From contig JBCAML010000012.1 of the NCBI GenBank assembly GCA_038503075.1, positions 682,001-746,000 on the forward strand: a DNA stretch of 64,000 nucleotides, given 5' to 3'. Positions 35,199-47,489 of the stretch are shown here, piece after piece (the first letter of the stretch is position 1; every line of letters starts with the position of its first letter). A model generated the notes under the pieces. That model was not told where the DNA came from, did no database searches, and saw only the letters and a program-made list of their open reading frames with translations. The translations under genes and the position numbers were made by a program. This stretch comes from Gyromitra esculenta (lineage: Eukaryota > Ascomycota > Pezizomycetes > Pezizales > Discinaceae).

Positions 35199-38100
35199 AG
35201 TCATGGCCATATTGCCTTGCGTATTCGTCGAGGACGTCATTACCCTTCGCAGCGGATTCAGCGACTGGGTCACATCCAAGGAGTAGTGATTTACTTTGAA
35301 GGGGTTCGCATGCACGTTCCCATAGTTTCATACACATCTACTATTTCCTTGCATTCGTTTAACATTACCTTACTTTATATTTTCCTTCCTATCTCAGAGT
35401 TGAGGACCATGGTTTAGACATAGAGTATAGACTAGAGACAACACGCCCTACTGGCATTTTACTTTATTTCGGTTCTACTTCCATTCATCTAGCTTCCTTA
35501 TACTTTCACTTAGCAGTAATTCGTTTATAATCTCTATCTCATAGCCCTTGAGCACAAACACACTAACCCTCCGAATGCCCTCAGAGATAAGTCCCAATAG
35601 CCCAGCTACCATCTGGTGTTTCCCAGAATAACCGGCAAATTCAAACTTCTAATCAACAAATAAATGCCCTTGCCTTTAACCCCCCTCGCCGCCCCCTCTA
35701 CTACGCCACCGCTATTACACGTAAAACTGCATGTAGGATAAAGTCCTGGATGGGAAATAATTAAACGTAGAGCTATTCTCAGTGTCTGTGCTTGATGGGG
35801 TTGAGCCTGTATACGTAAGGAGGGCTTACTTTTAACGCCTTAAATGGTTTTTTTCGCAAAAAACTAAAACACGTGGTATAAAATACATTTCCAGCATGGT
35901 ACAGTGCTCAACTATCGATTATCGTCCCAGGAAACTGGTTTAGGAACTACATAGACCATGATGCAAAAACTGTGTAAGAATAGTCTTGTTGCTAGATCAT
36001 CGAACTCAGGATTACCAGAGTCAATACAAACATCATTAGCAAGTAGGTTCAACCATGATTTTCTTTAGCATTAATCGCTGCGCTATCTACTAGTATACCC
36101 CGGGACCTCCTCTAGCAAGAATTTTAATCGCCCGCAAATTACAGTAGATAACTACTGAATTCGGATATAATCACCCCAGCGGCTTTATGCTAGCACTGTA
36201 TTACGATATACCAATCCATAGAGTGTTCGTATCAATAAACCACATTGAAGCCAAGTGGTATGAGTCTACTGTATGTTTCACACAATTTGTATAGAAAGCC
36301 GTCCTATCTTCAGACAAAAGTCCTAGACAAAACCCTCAGAGAGGCAAGTCTCGGAAATTCGAAAAAATTTACTGCCATGACCAAATCGCAGATGTACTGG
36401 TCACAACGAATCAGAGGTCACTTCCATATTTTCTTCCCTTCCCCTCAGCTGAAAGATTTACATTGTGGGATAAAAAAACAAAAAAAACATATATGAGTTG
36501 AAATCCGACTGCATGTGGACTAGAGTAGTAGACACGGGGCGGTCGTTTATTCAATATCCGAATGGAGTGATCTACAAAATGCATTCCACAGCTACAGTCT
36601 TCGCACCCCATATTTCCCTCTCGGGTAGTTGATCCATCGGATGTCACCAGAGTATACACATTTGAGACAACTTTCACCCCCAGCAATTTTCCCAAACACA
36701 TATTCGCCAAGCCAGTGTCTACGTGTGAGGACAAACTGTTTTTCTAGACATGATGAGTTTTCTGCTAGCTCCTCCTTATTGGCTTCTTCACAAGCTACTC
36801 TGTCGACCACGTAATATTTTGTAATCTGTGACTTTTATATTAAAACGCGACTGCTTTTATTCGACGAGCTTAGAATTTTTAAGGATCGAATATTCCCACT
36901 CTACAAGATAGGAAAGCGAGCAGCCCAGATATATACGTATTATATGCAGTACTAAGTCTTATAACGTGAAAAGTTTGCATAGAAAATACATACTAGGTAG
37001 TACTTACACCCTTCTCAGCCAACCCAATCACAGCAGGAACCGAAGAGACATACAGTCTTAATCACAACCACCTACTAGGTAAAGGAAGAATTGCCGTGTA
37101 GAAGCAAAAGCAAGGAGACCAACCAAAACAGGTTGCACCACACTAATAATTCATGAGCCTTGCAGCACAGGTGAGCAAGGTTATAAACCGAGCTCTATAT
37201 TGGTTACGAGAGGGTAAAATCTTCCTAGTGTAGATAGCCTGGCACTGAGTGATCTTTGGTGATTGCAGTTGTCAGTATCGCGATTGTTCGTTCGTTGAAG
37301 ACTTAATTCACCCACAGCAGTATATATTCAGGGCTTTCCGAATGCTTCATCCCCCCCCCAAAAAAAGGGAAATCTTTAGGGGTGTGCCAAATATTTGGTT
37401 GTATACAGAACCCCTCCAGCAAAAAGGCACTGCTCATCTAAGCTAAGACGCAGTAGGATTCTCAATCTATACCTTCCCCTTGGAAGTATGCTACTAAGGA
37501 GACTCAAGACGGGCCAGAGATCTTGCGAGCATTACGCATATTCTCCCTTGGAGCCATAACGACACCGGTGATAATTGAACTTGAGTGTACAGATGACGCA
37601 CAGACAACGTCAGCACTATAAAAGTTACTAGATTATGCTCTTATCTGCAGGTGGCAAAGCTCACAGCGATTAACGAAGCCACAGCTACACGTGTTCCTAG
37701 GAGCACCATAGCTTGCAGGTTGAATGCCCCTGACGAAATGATAGATAGATAACACAATTGCTTCCACGCTTCTACACAAGTCGAGTGAGAACGCATGAAG
37801 AGTCTTGTAGTCTTTCAGATGCTTTGACCACTACTAATCAGTACACGCACAGGATTGAGTACTATTCTATTATACTAATTTTGAGCGCATTATTGAATTC
37901 ACTATCTCCGAGACGAGCTTCAAGCCACAGCGCCTGGGACTCTCCAACCAATCACCTGTGCCATGATCGTGGCCAGTACCCAATTTCTCCCAAGTTGTAG
38001 AGAATCGTGGTTCTACTCTAGCTATTCAGATCCATGACAGTTAGACGAACAACCATAATTGCGAAATGGCCAGCTTACTGTGTGGAGTTGAGTGAAAGAT

Positions 38101-38817
38101 CCTAACACAAAGGGCATGTATCCGTTTTGGCGTAGGATTATAGTCTTTCTTACTGAGTAGACCCACGTGTAATGTTGCCCAGTATTTGCGCTCCAAGACG
38201 ATAGACTCGAAATAGATGGTAATTCAACCATGGCTTTACCCCTCGGGCTGTGCTGTTTCCATTTTTGTCCTGAGCCGTAACCCGCACTAACAACCCCGCC
38301 AAGCCGCCCCTAACTGTAGATCCCCGTCTCCGCCGTCTCCTTCCCCAAACAATCGCGGCCTTTTTGGAAACCCAGAGCCACCCAGCCTTTGGAGTTGCCC
38401 TTGTCGTCGTCGTTCCCCGACCGACCAGGGAATGTGTGTTTCCGGACTTGAAACACGCGCCGCACGGCCACAGCTTACGGGTGGGCAGTTTGCTAGTTTA
38501 CCACTACAGGAGACGAATACGATGCTGATTTATGCTTACGCTTTGGGGCATTTCCCGTAACCTGTGGTGGGTTGCTACGTGCCCAGAAGCTCAAGCCAGC
38601 AGGTTGCTGTCAGTTAGGCGGCTGGCTGTGCTTGCTGGGCAGTGACATAGCGAGGGTACATAACCTATCTCTTGATTGGTCGGGCTGTGTCGGTAGATTG
38701 ACGCGAGTTTAAATGCCTTTCGGGCTGTCCCTTGTCTTCAAGCTCTCTTCATCATCTCAACACCCTCCTCCATCTCAATTCAGCAAAACCTACACACACA
38801 CACACACACCATACATC
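35199..38817. other. 3.6-kb gene-free region upstream of the CFEM cluster
   Basis: AT-rich. I find no supportable gene, transposon ends or RNA gene. Short minus-strand frames at 36411-36810 overlap each other and show no domain. A (CA)n run lies at 38792-38809, ending nine bases before the CFEM start codon. The last 500 bases are GC-richer and probably contain the CFEM promoter. Confidence 0.45.
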
Positions 38818-39422
38818 ATGAAGTCTGCTATTTTCGCAACTGCTTTCGCTCTGGCCATCGCCACTGTGTCTGCGCAGGCTTTTGACATCTCCAAGATTCC
38901 ACCTTGTGCTGTAAGTGCCACTAATTAGCATCGGAAGTGGTTTAAAACTAACAGAAAATCCAAATACAGTCCACATGCGCGATCACGTCTATTTCAGGCA
39001 CTTCGTGCTCAGCAACAGATTTCAGCTGCGTCTGCCATGACAGCAACTTTATCAATACGCTCAAGCCGTGTATCGTAAAGGCTTGTAATGAGGCGGATCA
39101 AGAGAGTGAGCTCCCCCCTTTTCTTTCTAACTTTCCCTCACTTCACTATCTCGAGACAACATACTAATCCCCCCCTCCAGCGATGGTTAAGATGGCCCAA
39201 AGCCTTTGCTCTGGCTACGGCGTCGCTATTCCTTCCGACGTCCTCTCATCGTCAGCCTCCGCGACTGGATCCTCCAACGGAACTGCAACCGCCACCTCAG
39301 TCATGTCCACCGGCACCGCGACCACCACTTCTTCCACCAGTGCTAGCACAAACGGAGCCACCAAGATGGCCGGAAGCGGGTTTGCTGTGGCTGCGATGGG
39401 AGCTGCGATGTTTGTCCTGTAA
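38818..39422 (+). CDS. CFEM-domain protein 1 with GPI-type C-terminus
   Basis: Three exons: 38818..38910, 38970..39105 and 39181..39422; 156 aa. Signal peptide MKSAIFATAFALAIATVSAQ, then one CFEM domain with eight cysteines in canonical spacing (IPPCASTCAITS, GTSCSATDFSCVC, LKPCIVKAC, AQSLCSGYGV). The Asp in ATDFSC matches the residue that ligates heme iron in Csa2-type CFEM proteins. A Ser/Thr-rich stalk follows, then a hydrophobic tail (MAGSGFAVAAMGAAMFVL), as expected for GPI anchoring. Likely role: cell-surface heme binding or wall protein. First gene of a same-strand CFEM cluster. Confidence 0.92.
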
Positions 39423-41656
39423 ATTATACTATTTTCCTTTTCTATTCGTTTTTATTAAAAAGGGGGGATCCTTGTTTGGTCGCGTTGAGGAACTTAGTAT
39501 TAGAAAGGACCTACCGCCAGAAGAAGGGGTTCGCGGAGGGAAAAAGGAATGGCTTGTATACATAGTAATGAGTAATTGGCTTCCAAGAATTCTGTTGTGA
39601 CCGTTAAGATAGAGATCGACCAAAGCTGAAATCTCTGTTCTTTAGTGATGAAGTGCTCTCCTGTAAGTGACACTCTGCCCATTCTCAACACCGCAATTGT
39701 GAACGATAACCTCCATACGTCCAACGTTGCGAATTGAGTATGAGTCAACCCATGAAACTTCAATTCATAGGTGACGCGTGTAGTGTTTCTTCTAACATCC
39801 ATGTCGGGCCGATGGCTGACCTGTGTTCTGTTACCTCTATCCAAGGTGGTATTATTCAGTCATACTATCACAACCCCAAACGCGAGTTTCATGGAGTCGT
39901 ATTCACGTTACCGCACAACCAGCCGGAGGGTAGTCTCGTGCCAGTCTCTATTTGCCGAGTGATAGATAAAATTACGCGAGGGTCCAACTCAACGGATAAT
40001 ATCGTTCCCTCAAGATAGGTGATGAGTATGACCTTTTCATAGCCCTAAGCCTCGCCCACCAAATGCTAGGTTTCCCTTGGCATTGTGTCCGTAGGAGCTG
40101 GTGGGGATATCTTAATGTACGATAAAAATAACCAGGGTTCTACCAGGGAGGAAACAAAACAAGCTCTGGGACGTTTCCTGACGCTATCGGGTTATTATTG
40201 CTTCCTGGATGCTAGCTTCGAGTGATATTCTGTGATGTAGCTCTCATCAATCCCAGTCCAGCGATAGATAAAGAAAAGAATTACCTGCACATGGTCCTGC
40301 GAACAAACAGTAGGATAAAAAAGAATCCGTGGCGCTGTGGCGTCGTGGGCGCGAGAAGCTGTAGACTGTAGGCAGTGGAAAGCATGCCAGCAGCACCGTG
40401 ACCAGAAACACAAAGTCGTGACTCGTGAATGGTCTGAAGTGGTTCCCAGCCGTGCCAGGCCGCAGTCCCTCGCACTAATCTCTCTCGAAATAGACACCCA
40501 CTAGCCCTGTTCGTCTGTAAATATAAAAATTAGCTAGGGTTTGGCCTAGCGCGGATCCTGACATGGATGTTTGTCCCGCGGTCTAAATTGCAGTGTCAGG
40601 ATGTTTCCTCTCAGCCCTATCGACCACAGCGGATCTCGAGCATGGTTCCTGAGAAGAAGCATTCGCAGTCTAAGGTTTACTGGAGCTTCTTCTTCTCTCC
40701 TTTTAGATTGACCGTGCTTCTACGCGGTATGATAAGCTTTGTTCACTGTGCATTTCTGAAAAATAAGATGTCCTGCTAGGTACTGGTCGTGTCACGTTCC
40801 GCGCACAAAACAAACCACACACCAAGATCGACAGGAACAGAAAAGAAAAAAAGAAAAAGAGGACCTCGAAGACTTACGCAAGCCACAGCGTTTTGGTTGG
40901 TACCCTGGGGCAGGTAAGCGAGACCAACACCCACAGATAGGGGTGGAAAGGGATGGGAGGAAAGAAAATACCCAACCAAGAGCCAGAGATGATCCACTGC
41001 TGGGAGTTGCTGTGTTGTGATTGTGGAGTGCTCTAGGTTGTTTGGCGAGTGATATTTCGTGACCTCGGTTTGCGGGGTATGTCGAGTATTCTATCAAAGA
41101 GCAACAGATATGGAATTACCGTGTTGTCTCTACATAGCAGCGATCATAGCCCTCGGTCAATAAAGCTTCAGCAACTGATTATACTTAGCAATCATACTTG
41201 GCATCCACGATCACCAGTGGAGTTTTTGATCTCTGTGACCAATGACCGACATTCAGGTTTCCCACTCCTGGCAACGCAAGACAGAAGGGAAAAAGGCATC
41301 GAACAAATGTATGTAAAGGGGCTGAGAAAGTGCAGGAAAAGCACACGAAATGACGGTAGCACGGTTCAGGCGCCCGAGTTGATTCACAGAACAGCTCAGT
41401 CCTCAATCCGGTGTTATGCATCCGCTTTGCGGGTCAGGGCTTGGGGCTGAGTCCCTGGACGTGGGAGAAGAAAAAGAAAAAAAGCCAATCCCAGCGCCCT
41501 GCGGGAACGTATATATATAAATATGCACCCCCCGTACTTGCACATCCTTCGCCCGTCTTTACTCCCTACCTTCGTTGTCTGTTCCTGAAGTAAACAATCA
41601 TTCTCTCGTTAGGATTACTTTAGCCTTTCCTACCAGAATCTCCACCCAACGCAAAA
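39423..41656. other. Intergenic between CFEM genes 1 and 2
   Basis: 2.2 kb without a supportable gene. Short frames on both strands have no signal peptide plus cysteine pattern. A TATATATAAATATG stretch near 41510 lies about 140 bases before the next start and may be its TATA region. Confidence 0.5.
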
Positions 41657-42861
41657 ATGAAATCCGCCGTCTTTTCTACCGTCTTCGCTCTTGCCATTGC
41701 TGCTGTGTCTGCGCAGAGTATTAGTGACTTCCCCGCTTGTGCTGTAAGTTCACTCTCTTGATTTTCAGCAGTTGATAGTAGCTGACAGTAATTACAGAGT
41801 TACTGCGTGGCCACTGCATTCGCGGGCACAACATGCGGAACAGATATTAAGTGCGCTTGTGAAAGCCCGACTATGGCGTCGTCGCTCAAGTCGTGTATTT
41901 CCCAGGCCAGCCCGGTGGGGCCAGCATGCTCAGCTGCGGATCAGCAAGGTTAGCCCCTTTCCCTCAAATATCTTATCCTCTCAATCCCCCCCAATATCTC
42001 ACTATCTAAACGCATCGCTGACATTCCTCAGCGGTTTTGAACAAGGCAAACGCGTTGTGCTCGTTGACTGGTTCCCCATCAGGCAGCGGCAGCGGCAGCA
42101 GCAGCCCGTCTACAACCGGCTCCGCTAGCCATGGATCTGGATCTGGATCCGCAACTGGTACTGCTACCCGCTCTGCACCCTCGGCTTCAGGAACTTCTTC
42201 GTTTGATATCTCAAGTATTCCAACGTGTGCTGTAAGTTCACCCGCCAGCCTGATTTTTAGCAATTGGCAAGGGTTTAGTGACTGATCATGATCTCGGATA
42301 AAGAGTTCCTGCGCATTAACTTCCTTTGGAAGTACATCGTGCTCAACAACCGACTTTGCATGCATTTGCAAGGACAATAAGTTCATACAGTCCCTCACTC
42401 CGTGTATCGAAAAGAACTGTAATTCAGCGGATCAGCAGAGTAAGTTTAATCATTCAGATACCATTGCCTCTTTTTTACGCACCCCTCCTTTTCCTATTGC
42501 TAACGACCCCACAGAGATGCTTGGTATTGCACAACAGCTTTGTGGTGCGTATGGCGTTTCTATCAGCTCTGTTATTTCCGCATCCGTCACTGGATCTTCA
42601 TCCGGAAACGGAACCCACAGCGCGACCACCACTGCCCGCACTTCAAGCTATGGAAACAGCACCACGACCGCGACCTCCAGCGACTCTACCTCTTCATCCA
42701 GCAACTCTGATAGTTCCACCCTTACCACCGCACCAAGCAGCACAAGCACCGGCACCAGCACTTCTTCCTCCACCACCAGCACTAGCACTGGTGGCGCCGT
42801 CAAGTTGGCTGGCTCAGGTTTCGTTGCTGCCGCTATGGGTGTTGCTTTCTTTATGTTGTAA
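41657..42861 (+). CDS. CFEM-domain protein 2 with two tandem CFEM modules and GPI-type C-terminus
   Basis: Five exons: 41657..41743, 41798..41948, 42032..42231, 42304..42439 and 42515..42861; 306 aa. Signal peptide MKSAVFSTVFALAIAAVSAQ. CFEM module A (FPACASYCVA, GTTCGTDIKCAC, LKSCISQ, PACSAADQQ, ALCSLTG) is joined by a Gly/Ser linker to module B (IPTCASSCALTS, TSCSTTDFACIC, LTPCIEKNC, AQQLCGAYGV). Both have eight cysteines and the heme-type Asp. Then comes a long Ser/Thr stalk and a hydrophobic end (LAGSGFVAAAMGVAFFML). Module B is closer to CFEM 1 than to module A (shared FDISxIPxCA and LCxxYGV). The acceptor of exon 4 (ATAAAG) has a weak polypyrimidine tract but is fixed by phase. Confidence 0.9.
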
Positions 42862-44318
42862 AAAAAACAAAACTGCATTTTTTTTTTCATGGATAAGTTT
42901 GTATGATTTGATTTCTCCTTGAACGATTTTTTCTGCAGGAATGGTAATATGGAGGGGTGGTTATGGCTTAGTTACGATAAAGGGAGTAATCAAAAGGTAG
43001 CTTTTAATAAAGAATAATCTTAAAAATTCGTTTTTGATGGGCTTAAGATTGTAATTGGGGGGTTGTTGTCGTTGTAAATGGTGCTATAATACGCCTACGG
43101 CTTGTAACTGTTTTTATGCTTGCTCTTGAAAGGCGAAGTGTGTATGGGACATGTTGGGTTAACATGAACCTTCAATGTTGATATGAATAGCTCTATGGTT
43201 GCATGGATCAACTGCAGGGGGAAAACTGCCAAGGACTCTTGCAGTTGCCAGAAGGGGATCCGAGAACGGGTCCCGATTGACCATCGGTGACATTTGTGAT
43301 GTGTATAAAACCTGATGGTGTCTGATATTCAGCGAGGTTGCAACCGCACAATCCTCATTGGTTAGCGGTCGTGATGTGGAGTTTCGGGAGTCCCCAAAAC
43401 TGGTGTAGTGTACCCTATGTCTACGGTTTGTCGGGGACTCGTTGGTAGGAGCCCGAGAGGGATATTCAGAGATAACCACTCTGCATGTATTCCCATTTTC
43501 GTTTCGAGAACTGCAAGTCGCTTAGGGGAAATTGAGATTGAAATAGGGGGTTTGGACCATCTTAGTAATGTCTTAGGTTGTTCAACAAGTCATCTGATAC
43601 ATGGCAGCGTGACAGTGTATGTGTGGAGGTGCGTAATGCCTCGTACTAGAACGACCGTATGTAACATTTGGCTTTTTTTCTGGAGTTCAACTATATCACC
43701 GCGTTGAAGTTGGTTTCGTTTAAGTTCATTAACGTTTACGGTAGATATTTACTCCAGAATCCAGTACCTCGCTTTTTATTTCCTTCAGGTTATCTGTCTC
43801 TCCTTGGCTGGTGGGTGGGTCGCCACCAATTGGCTGTGCTATATGCTTTATCTACCTTGCATGACAAGTTTGGAAAATCAGCCAAATATCGTCATGAGCC
43901 CGTCAACGAACGAGTGAGACGCTGAGATTTAGCTTAGTTAAACGTCCATGCTCGTCGTCTTAATCCTTGGTTAATCGCTGACTCTGTATTTCGGGCGCTC
44001 TTTTGTTCCGAGGCGTGACTTTATGCGGTCAGCCTTTTTAAAGTTATGAGATCCATCTAGCAAAGTGTTGTTGTTGGTAATATGTAATAATGGCAATAGC
44101 AAAGTCCATGAAATATGAACTGAGGCTGTACTTAATTTTTTAGTTTCTTGAGAGTGTCGCCCGCTACGAGAGGAGTATCTGGTTTTGATAGGGGTGGAGA
44201 CAATACATGCGATTGGCCTGTCTCAATAATTTTGTGAATTAATCACTATGGAAGAGAAACAGAAAATGATGAAGTTCTGCTAACTTAGGCCGAATCCTCA
44301 TCAGCCAGTAAAGTACCA
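42862..44318. other. Intergenic after CFEM 2
   Basis: No supportable gene. Several short frames without domains. Confidence 0.5.
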
Positions 44319-44663
44319 TTAAGGCATAATAGAGACGTTGCGCTTTTGAGCCAGCCCTGGTTTTTGACCAACCAGAAGCTGATCTGCACCAATCAAATTG
44401 CTAAAAATTGTAGCTGGATCTGTTTGCGCAAAGTCTCTAATACTTTCAGCATCCGAGATGATAATATGAGCGAGTGATAGCTTGTGACCAAAAGGTTGTG
44501 TGAGAATGGTATGTTTCTTAGAAAGTCCATATAGCAAGGAAAACTCAATGCCTGTGTTGTGAGGCATATGGTTGTTGCCGCAAGGTACCAATTGCTCATA
44601 GTTACTACTTATATGTAGTATTGTAAGACTACATAGGTAAAGGATCAGCATTCTACCTGACAT
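44319..44663 (-). CDS. Candidate small secreted protein, weakly LysM-like
   Basis: A single 114-codon frame on the minus strand. The N-terminus MSGRMLILYLCSLTILHISS looks like a signal peptide. The second half (HIIISDAESIRDFAQTDPAT, then GADQLLVGQKPGL) recalls a LysM repeat (SIAxxF...xLxVGQxLCL), but the usual aromatic and glycine positions are only partly kept and only two cysteines are present. No homologue is recalled. It may be a decayed effector-type gene, or a chance frame. Its position between CFEM genes fits a secretome-rich region. Confidence 0.3.
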   Translation of the reverse strand: MSGRMLILYLCSLTILHISSNYEQLVPCGNNHMPHNTGIEFSLLYGLSKKHTILTQPFGHKLSLAHIIISDAESIRDFAQTDPATIFSNLIGADQLLVGQKPGLAQKRNVSIMP

Positions 44664-45297
44664 GGATCTAACCTTGGGCGTTATACTAGAGCATTTCGAG
44701 CCCTTTACGACCTAAATACTGCTTGCCGTACCATCAAGTGCAAACCTCTCTGACGCTGTCTGCTGGGGTATAGATGTATCTTAACATGTATAGAAGAAAC
44801 GAATATAGCAAGCCTAGGCTTAATTAGTACTTTTTTTACGCCAGCGCTTCTGGTTTCAATATGAAGTCTTTCTTTTTATGCATGCTGATGTGTTTTACTG
44901 GATCAAGCTCATGTTGTACGGTAGTTGCCGCGTTGTAAACTGGAGTGGTGTGTTGAATGGGGGGGTCTTCAGCCGCAGATGGTCAGGTACAGGGTTGACA
45001 TTGATGTCCAGCAGCATTTGATTGATTACTTTAGGGGGGTCTCATGCCAAGATAGTCAAGCTTTGTTGTAAACCAGGCTGCATTGTTTTAAATATCTCCA
45101 AAAATATCAAGAACTGATTTCTCAAGCCGTTTGTTCACTCCCCCAAAATACTGGCATCTTTGCTAAGTATTTCAATGCCGCCTGGCTCGGCTGTGTCTAT
45201 TGGTTAGCCATGAGACATTATAATATCCATACGCGATTGCCCTCGCCCTGATCGTCGTTCAAGGTCCTTTCCCCCTCCTTCAAAATCCAAACATAAC
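44664..45297. other. Intergenic, promoter of CFEM 3
   Basis: No gene seen. CT-rich leader at 45260-45290 before the CFEM 3 start. Confidence 0.5.
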
Positions 45298-46024
45298 ATG
45301 AAGTGTGTAATCTTCATTAACGTTCTTGCTCTTCTCAGCGCCATAGTATCTGCACAGATATACACACTTCCACTTTGCGCCGTGCGTTCATCTAGCTTCT
45401 TACAAGTTAAGATCAAGTTTTTATTGATAGTAACTGAGTACAGGATACTTGTTCCCTGACAGCTTGGAAAACATCAGGATGCGCGATAACCGACTACAAG
45501 TGTTTGTGCAATAGCTCAGCCTTCGGAGCGTCGTTTTCACAGTGTGTCGTGGCTAGCTGTAGCGCGGCGCAGATAGAAGGTGCCATCTTATGCCTCCCAT
45601 CTCTGGTCTACCCATAGCCATATTTTCTCCTACCTTGTCGCGTTCGCCTGGCTCTCTTAATTTGATGGTAACACACTAACAAAAACCTACAGATACCGGC
45701 ACTATTGCTGCAAAGATTTGTCTTGCAAACGGTGTTACGATCACCCATGTTATATCCTCTGCTGTAGCTGCAACTGCAGCCGCACCTCCAACTACGGCTA
45801 CGCTTGTAACTGCGACTGCGACTGTAACTGCAATACAGACCACAAACGCGGCTGGTGGGGTGGTTACTGTGACAGCCAACGGCACTGGTAATGTGATCGC
45901 TACGCCGGCGGCTCCTACTACTACGGTTTTTGTTTTGAGTCCTAGTGCTGGTGGTGCGGTGAAGATGGTAGGGCCGGATCATGTGGTAGTAGCGGTGATG
46001 GGGGTAGTGTTTTTTGTTTTGTAA
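45298..46024 (+). CDS. CFEM-domain protein 3, divergent, GPI-type C-terminus
   Basis: Three exons: 45298..45381, 45444..45579 and 45693..46024; 183 aa. Signal peptide MKCVIFINVLALLSAIVSAQ. One CFEM domain with eight cysteines (LPLCADTCSL, SGCAITDYKCLC, FSQCVVASC, AAKICLANGV), Asp retained in ITDYKC. The stalk is Ala/Thr/Val-rich instead of Ser-rich (TATLVTATATVTAIQTT). The end MVGPDHVVVAVMGVVFFVL is hydrophobic but less regular than in CFEM 1 and 2. Intron positions and phases (0, then 1) match CFEM 1 exactly, showing common descent. No frame break is visible. Confidence 0.85.
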
Positions 46025-47395
46025 ATTAGGACTGAATAATGGTTTTTGATTTTCCAGCAGAGTAAATTTGAGGTAGAGCCGTTCCTGGGGTATGGTGCAA
46101 CAACGTCGCAGCAGCTTCATGTTACAACAAAACTACATCAAAATTTCATGAAATATTGTGGCCAAGTTAGATCTCCTAGATCTTGTTATCTAGGAGCGTA
46201 GAAGTTTGTTTCGGCTCGAGAGTTGAGTGCACCTTGTTTTGTGCCATACCCCCAGGGAGGACTCTACCACAACCTACATGTAGAAAGGTACGGGTCCAAC
46301 AAACGGAAGAAAATACTTTTCTCTTCGGTTTTCTCTTGTGAATCAGATTTCGATCACAAAGGGCAGATAACCTATCTTTTGATCTGTGCCTTTTATTTGC
46401 TAACCATCTCGCTTTAGGTTGGGCTAATTCTGGATATCGTTGACCAATGTTAGCTCTGGTTCTCCCGTCATGAACATCTGCCGACTCGCAATTGATGTTA
46501 AGATCTTATCAGATCCTAATTGAGCCTACACCTCGCACAATTACGTAAAGTTTAACTTTGAAATGGTAGACTCAGTTAGAGCAGTTGGGAGGTCTAGGGT
46601 TGAAAGTTTCTGAGAGCCTCATCCCAGATTCATAAACTTATCGTTACAGATGCCTCCAATCTTGCCCAGTCGCGCGTTCTTGTGATCTGTGCTATTCCTG
46701 TAGATATTATTAAAGAGAGGCGTGTGTGAATAACGGTAAAGATGTGGGTGATGGACTATATATGTGTATCGATGCGGCATTACGTGGAGTAAGTGATCCG
46801 AATGAATAGAGCGTGAAACAAGATATAAGAATACATGTAGTCAATAGTGAAGGTGGATTGAAGAGAATAGCGAGAGCAGGGACAATTGAGCCGATTTGAG
46901 GAAGAGGAGAGTTTGATTGAAAGAACTGGGTTCAAGTAACGATCACGAGCGTTTGGCAGGTTACATATAAACAAACCATTGGTTGAATGAATACATATAG
47001 GGTATATCGCTCTTTCGCTCAATTTCTCTCTCGTTTTCCGTTTATTCGGCTCTACTATTTTCGACTTTCTTCCACGTTTCCGAATGCCTAGGCCACTCAC
47101 TAAGTTACCTCATTGCACCCACCCGTTTTTGCTATTCTTTTTGTTTTGTTTACCCTTCCCACACAGCACGGGCTGCTATTTTTCTCTATTTGTGGTTTAG
47201 ACGCAGGGTGAGGTTCCCAAAGAAAGACCTAGTCAAAAAAAGACAAAGGTTCACCATGAATTGGTCTTAGTATTCCCACCCCGTCAGTTTTCCCGCCCGG
47301 GATAGGAAAAAATTTGATCCCCACAAGCTCATCCGAGTCAAGCTAGAGAATATGCATATATCTCCGACTCCTGAGCACCGCTGGAGCAAAATTGA
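46025..47395. other. Intergenic between CFEM 3 and the tRNA gene
   Basis: 1.4 kb, no gene supported. TACATGTA at 46275 and 46832. Confidence 0.5.
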
Positions 47396-47489
47396 TGATG
47401 GCGGCGAGATTTGAACTCGCGCTCTTTCGAATTACGGTTTTCTGACAATGTCCTAAACGTAACGCCTTAGACCACTCGGCCACGCCACC
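47396..47489 (-). tRNA. tRNA-Leu(UAG) with a short intron
   Basis: On the minus strand the 7-bp acceptor stem GGTGGCG pairs with CGCCATC (one G-U), discriminator A. D arm GCC...GGC, anticodon stem TTACG/CGTAA, anticodon loop TT-TAG-G + C interrupted after position 37 by a 14-nt intron (47438-47451). A long variable arm (TCGAAAGA) and T arm GCGAG TTCAAAT CTCGC complete it. The type II structure, A discriminator and G37 agree with tRNA-Leu. CCA is not encoded, as in eukaryotes. Confidence 0.93.

Noticed and set aside
36411..36810. Overlapping minus-strand frames with several cysteines
   Set aside because: Two frames overlap out of phase and neither has a signal peptide or a recognised cysteine pattern.
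40195..40497. Cys/His-rich minus-strand frame between CFEM genes
   Set aside because: No signal peptide or CFEM spacing; no splice-compatible extension found.
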